Below, in pieces: positions 5,378 to 6,534 of a stretch of 6,534 nucleotides of DNA. The position numbers and the translations under genes are program-made. Positions within the stretch are counted from its first letter, which is position 1; each line of letters begins with the position of its first letter. This DNA comes from Treponema sp. (GTDB taxonomy: Bacteria; Spirochaetota; Spirochaetia; Treponematales; Breznakiellaceae). Under the pieces are notes generated by a model that searched no databases, was not told where the DNA came from, and saw only the letters and a list, made by a program, of their open reading frames with translations. The stretch is taken from positions 1 through 6,534 of the forward strand of contig JAITHH010000015.1 of NCBI GenBank assembly GCA_031280065.1. The letters run 5' to 3'.

Positions 5378-6250
5378 TCAAGAATTGCGGTTTTTTCCCG
5401 CGGCCCGGCCTGTCCGGTACGACGAGGGGGTCGCGCCGGTATAGGCTTTGAAGAGCCGGTTAAACGTGGCAATACTATTGAAGCCGCAGCTATGGGCGAT
5501 GTCCGCCACCGGCATATCCGATTCGGCCAGATACTGTTCCGCACGGTAGAGCCTCATGCGGGAAAGGTACTCGTAGAAGCTCATGCCCGTCTGTTCTTTC
5601 ATAAAGCGGGAAAAGTAGAACTTATTCAGGCAGGCGCTGTCCGCCGCCATCTCCAAGGAGAGCTGCGGGTCCTCGAAGTTTTCCACAATAAAGGCGAATA
5701 TCCTGTCCAGACGGTCGTGGTTTGCCTTGAGTTTGATTCCGGGGGCCTGGCCGGGCGGAATTTTCCGCAGCAGGTCCACGGTGATTTCATACAGCCGGGA
5801 AATCACCTGGAGCCGGAAGCCGGGAGCCCGCTCCCGGTATTCATGGTACATTTCGGTCAGCAGCCGTCCAACACGGGCGTGGAGCGTTCCGTCTTCCCGT
5901 TCATTCAAGATGGGTTTCCGGCTGAAAACTGACGCCTGTTCCTCTCCCCGTATTTCCGGCAGCGCCCCGGAGAATATTTCCAGGCCGAATTGAAATATGC
6001 GCGCCCCGGTCTCAGGCGCGGGGTTTGAAAACCCATGAACAGTCCCCGTGTCAGCAATTACGATGTCTCCTTCCCTCCCTTCCCGGCTTTGCCCGTTGTG
6101 AATCACCTCCAGTCTCCCGGAAAGGATGTGTACTAATTCCACCTGAGCGTGCCAGTGGAGCGGGAACCAGAACGCGGGGTGTATCCGCTCCCAGGCCAGG
6201 AAGGGAAACGCCGGATCGAGTTTTTCTTTCTCGTAAAAGGGAAGTTCCAT
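5378..6250 (-). CDS. AraC-family transcriptional regulator with N-terminal cupin-like sensor domain
   Basis: This DNA-binding regulator has 290 residues, the usual size for sugar-responsive AraC/XylS proteins. The N-terminal half looks like a cupin ligand-binding domain: LHWHAQVELVHILSG (residues 31-45) with His-32, His-34 and Glu-38, then GDIVIADTGTVHGF (61-74) with His-72. The C-terminal third holds two helix-turn-helix motifs. The first is around 196-222 (SLEMAADSACLNKFYFSRF and onward). The second is at 246-272, ending in the family signature IAHSCGFNSIATFNRLFK...G.TPSSYR (251-279). It is the first gene of the minus-strand cluster and is divergent from the isomerase-like gene, so it probably controls the transporter and perhaps the GH42 gene in response to the imported sugar. 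The start at 6250 has no Shine-Dalgarno; an extended -10 sits 6 bases upstream, so translation may be leaderless. Confidence 0.93.
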   Translation of the reverse strand: MELPFYEKEKLDPAFPFLAWERIHPAFWFPLHWHAQVELVHILSGRLEVIHNGQSREGREGDIVIADTGTVHGFSNPAPETGARIFQFGLEIFSGALPEIRGEEQASVFSRKPILNEREDGTLHARVGRLLTEMYHEYRERAPGFRLQVISRLYEITVDLLRKIPPGQAPGIKLKANHDRLDRIFAFIVENFEDPQLSLEMAADSACLNKFYFSRFMKEQTGMSFYEYLSRMRLYRAEQYLAESDMPVADIAHSCGFNSIATFNRLFKAYTGATPSSYRTGRAAGKNRNS

Positions 6251-6256
6251 GAGTGC

Positions 6257-6265
6257 AGTATAACA
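6257..6265 (-). promoter_or_regulatory. Extended -10 promoter element of araC
   Basis: On the minus strand TGTTATACT matches the extended -10 pattern TGnTATAAT with one mismatch. It ends six bases before the araC ATG, so the expected start of transcription, about seven bases downstream, falls on or next to the A of ATG. No good -35 is visible at 16-18 bases, which extended -10 promoters can tolerate. Confidence 0.5.
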
Positions 6266-6314
6266 TGAAACGGACGATTCCCCTACAACTTACTTTAGCC
6301 GGTGTTTCTCCAGC

Positions 6315-6343
6315 TTGATACGTCATCTTTCCTGAAGTATTCT
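6315..6343 (+). promoter_or_regulatory. Sigma-70-type promoter of the isomerase-like gene
   Basis: TTGATA (6315-6320) and TATTCT (6338-6343) are separated by exactly 17 bases, the optimal spacing. The expected start of transcription near 6350 gives a leader of about 34 bases containing a strong ribosome site, AAAGGAG (6371-6377). This is the best-looking promoter in the window. The divergent araC promoter lies about 50 bases upstream, so a regulator bound between them could control both. Confidence 0.55.
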
Positions 6344-6383
6344 TCCGGTAAAGGAACCGTTCAGACATATAAAGGAGATGTTT

Positions 6384-6534
6384 ATGACCACACCGTATTT
6401 TGGAACCGGGATATACATTCTGCGTCAAGAGGCGGAAAGGGACCTGTTCGAGGTTACCGGGAAACTGGCCGCCCTGGGCTTCGAGGGGGTGGAACTCCTC
6501 GGCTTTTTCGGGAAAGCGCCCGCCGAGATCCGCC
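6384..6534 (+). CDS. Sugar phosphate isomerase/epimerase-like TIM-barrel protein, N-terminal part (cut by the window edge)
   Basis: The frame is open from ATG 6384 to the right edge: 50 codons plus one base. A strong Shine-Dalgarno AAAGGAG ends six bases upstream. The protein begins MTTPYFGTGIYILRQEAERD and contains VTGKLAALGFEGVELLGFFG. This is the standard first beta-alpha unit of the xylose isomerase-like / AP endonuclease 2 superfamily, in which a GxxLYTLR-like strand is followed by a helix and a GYDGVE-like second strand with a metal-site Glu. Family members isomerise or epimerise sugars, sugar phosphates or inositol derivatives. It points away from the transporter cluster but shares its regulatory region. 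The specific substrate cannot be told from this fragment. Confidence 0.75.
   Translation, partial: MTTPYFGTGIYILRQEAERDLFEVTGKLAALGFEGVELLGFFGKAPAEIR

Noticed and set aside
6051..6428. Minus-strand frame of 125 codons across the araC start and the divergent promoter
   Set aside because: It overlaps the well-supported N-terminus of the AraC protein in another frame and the start of the plus-strand gene, with no recognisable protein features.

Overview
This window carries a carbohydrate-uptake locus, most likely for a galactoside or similar oligosaccharide, from a moderately GC-rich bacterium. I favour a spirochaete of the Treponema type. The reasons are the short signal peptides ending in Ala-Gly-Gly on both solute-binding proteins, a CUT1-type sugar ABC operon without its own ATPase, and the overall look of the proteins. 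This assignment is inference from sequence style, not a database match.

Layout. Almost everything is on the minus strand and reads right to left. An AraC-family regulator with a cupin-like sensor domain (6250 to 5378) is followed by two CUT1 permeases that overlap by 4 bases (5317 to 4385 and 4388 to 3537). Next come two tandem, closely related periplasmic sugar-binding proteins (3465 to 2179 and 2045 to 762). After a 324-base non-coding gap lies the start of a GH42-type beta-galactosidase gene that runs off the left edge (437 to 1). At the right end, a divergent plus-strand gene starts at 6384. It encodes a TIM-barrel sugar-phosphate isomerase/epimerase-like protein and is cut by the window edge.

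How the parts fit together. One of the two binding proteins would capture the sugar in the periplasm. The two permeases form the channel, and an ATPase encoded elsewhere (an MsmX/UgpC-like shared subunit) would power it. The GH42 enzyme would hydrolyse the imported oligosaccharide, and the AraC protein is the natural candidate regulator. The divergent isomerase/epimerase may process a downstream sugar.

The most interesting parts are non-coding. Both binding-protein genes are followed by the same two-hairpin module, so the duplicated unit is gene plus 3' flank. One copy also carries an extra 44-base palindrome bounded by CTAG, placed exactly at the stop codon. The gap before the GH42 gene contains three TGAATT boxes at exactly 11-base spacing and a symmetric set of four TTCCAAA-like boxes. 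The araC gene and the first permease gene both have a TATACT hexamer 6 to 9 bases before ATG and no close Shine-Dalgarno, which suggests leaderless or nearly leaderless transcripts. I see no clearly novel enzyme system, no CRISPR array, no RNA gene and no transposase.
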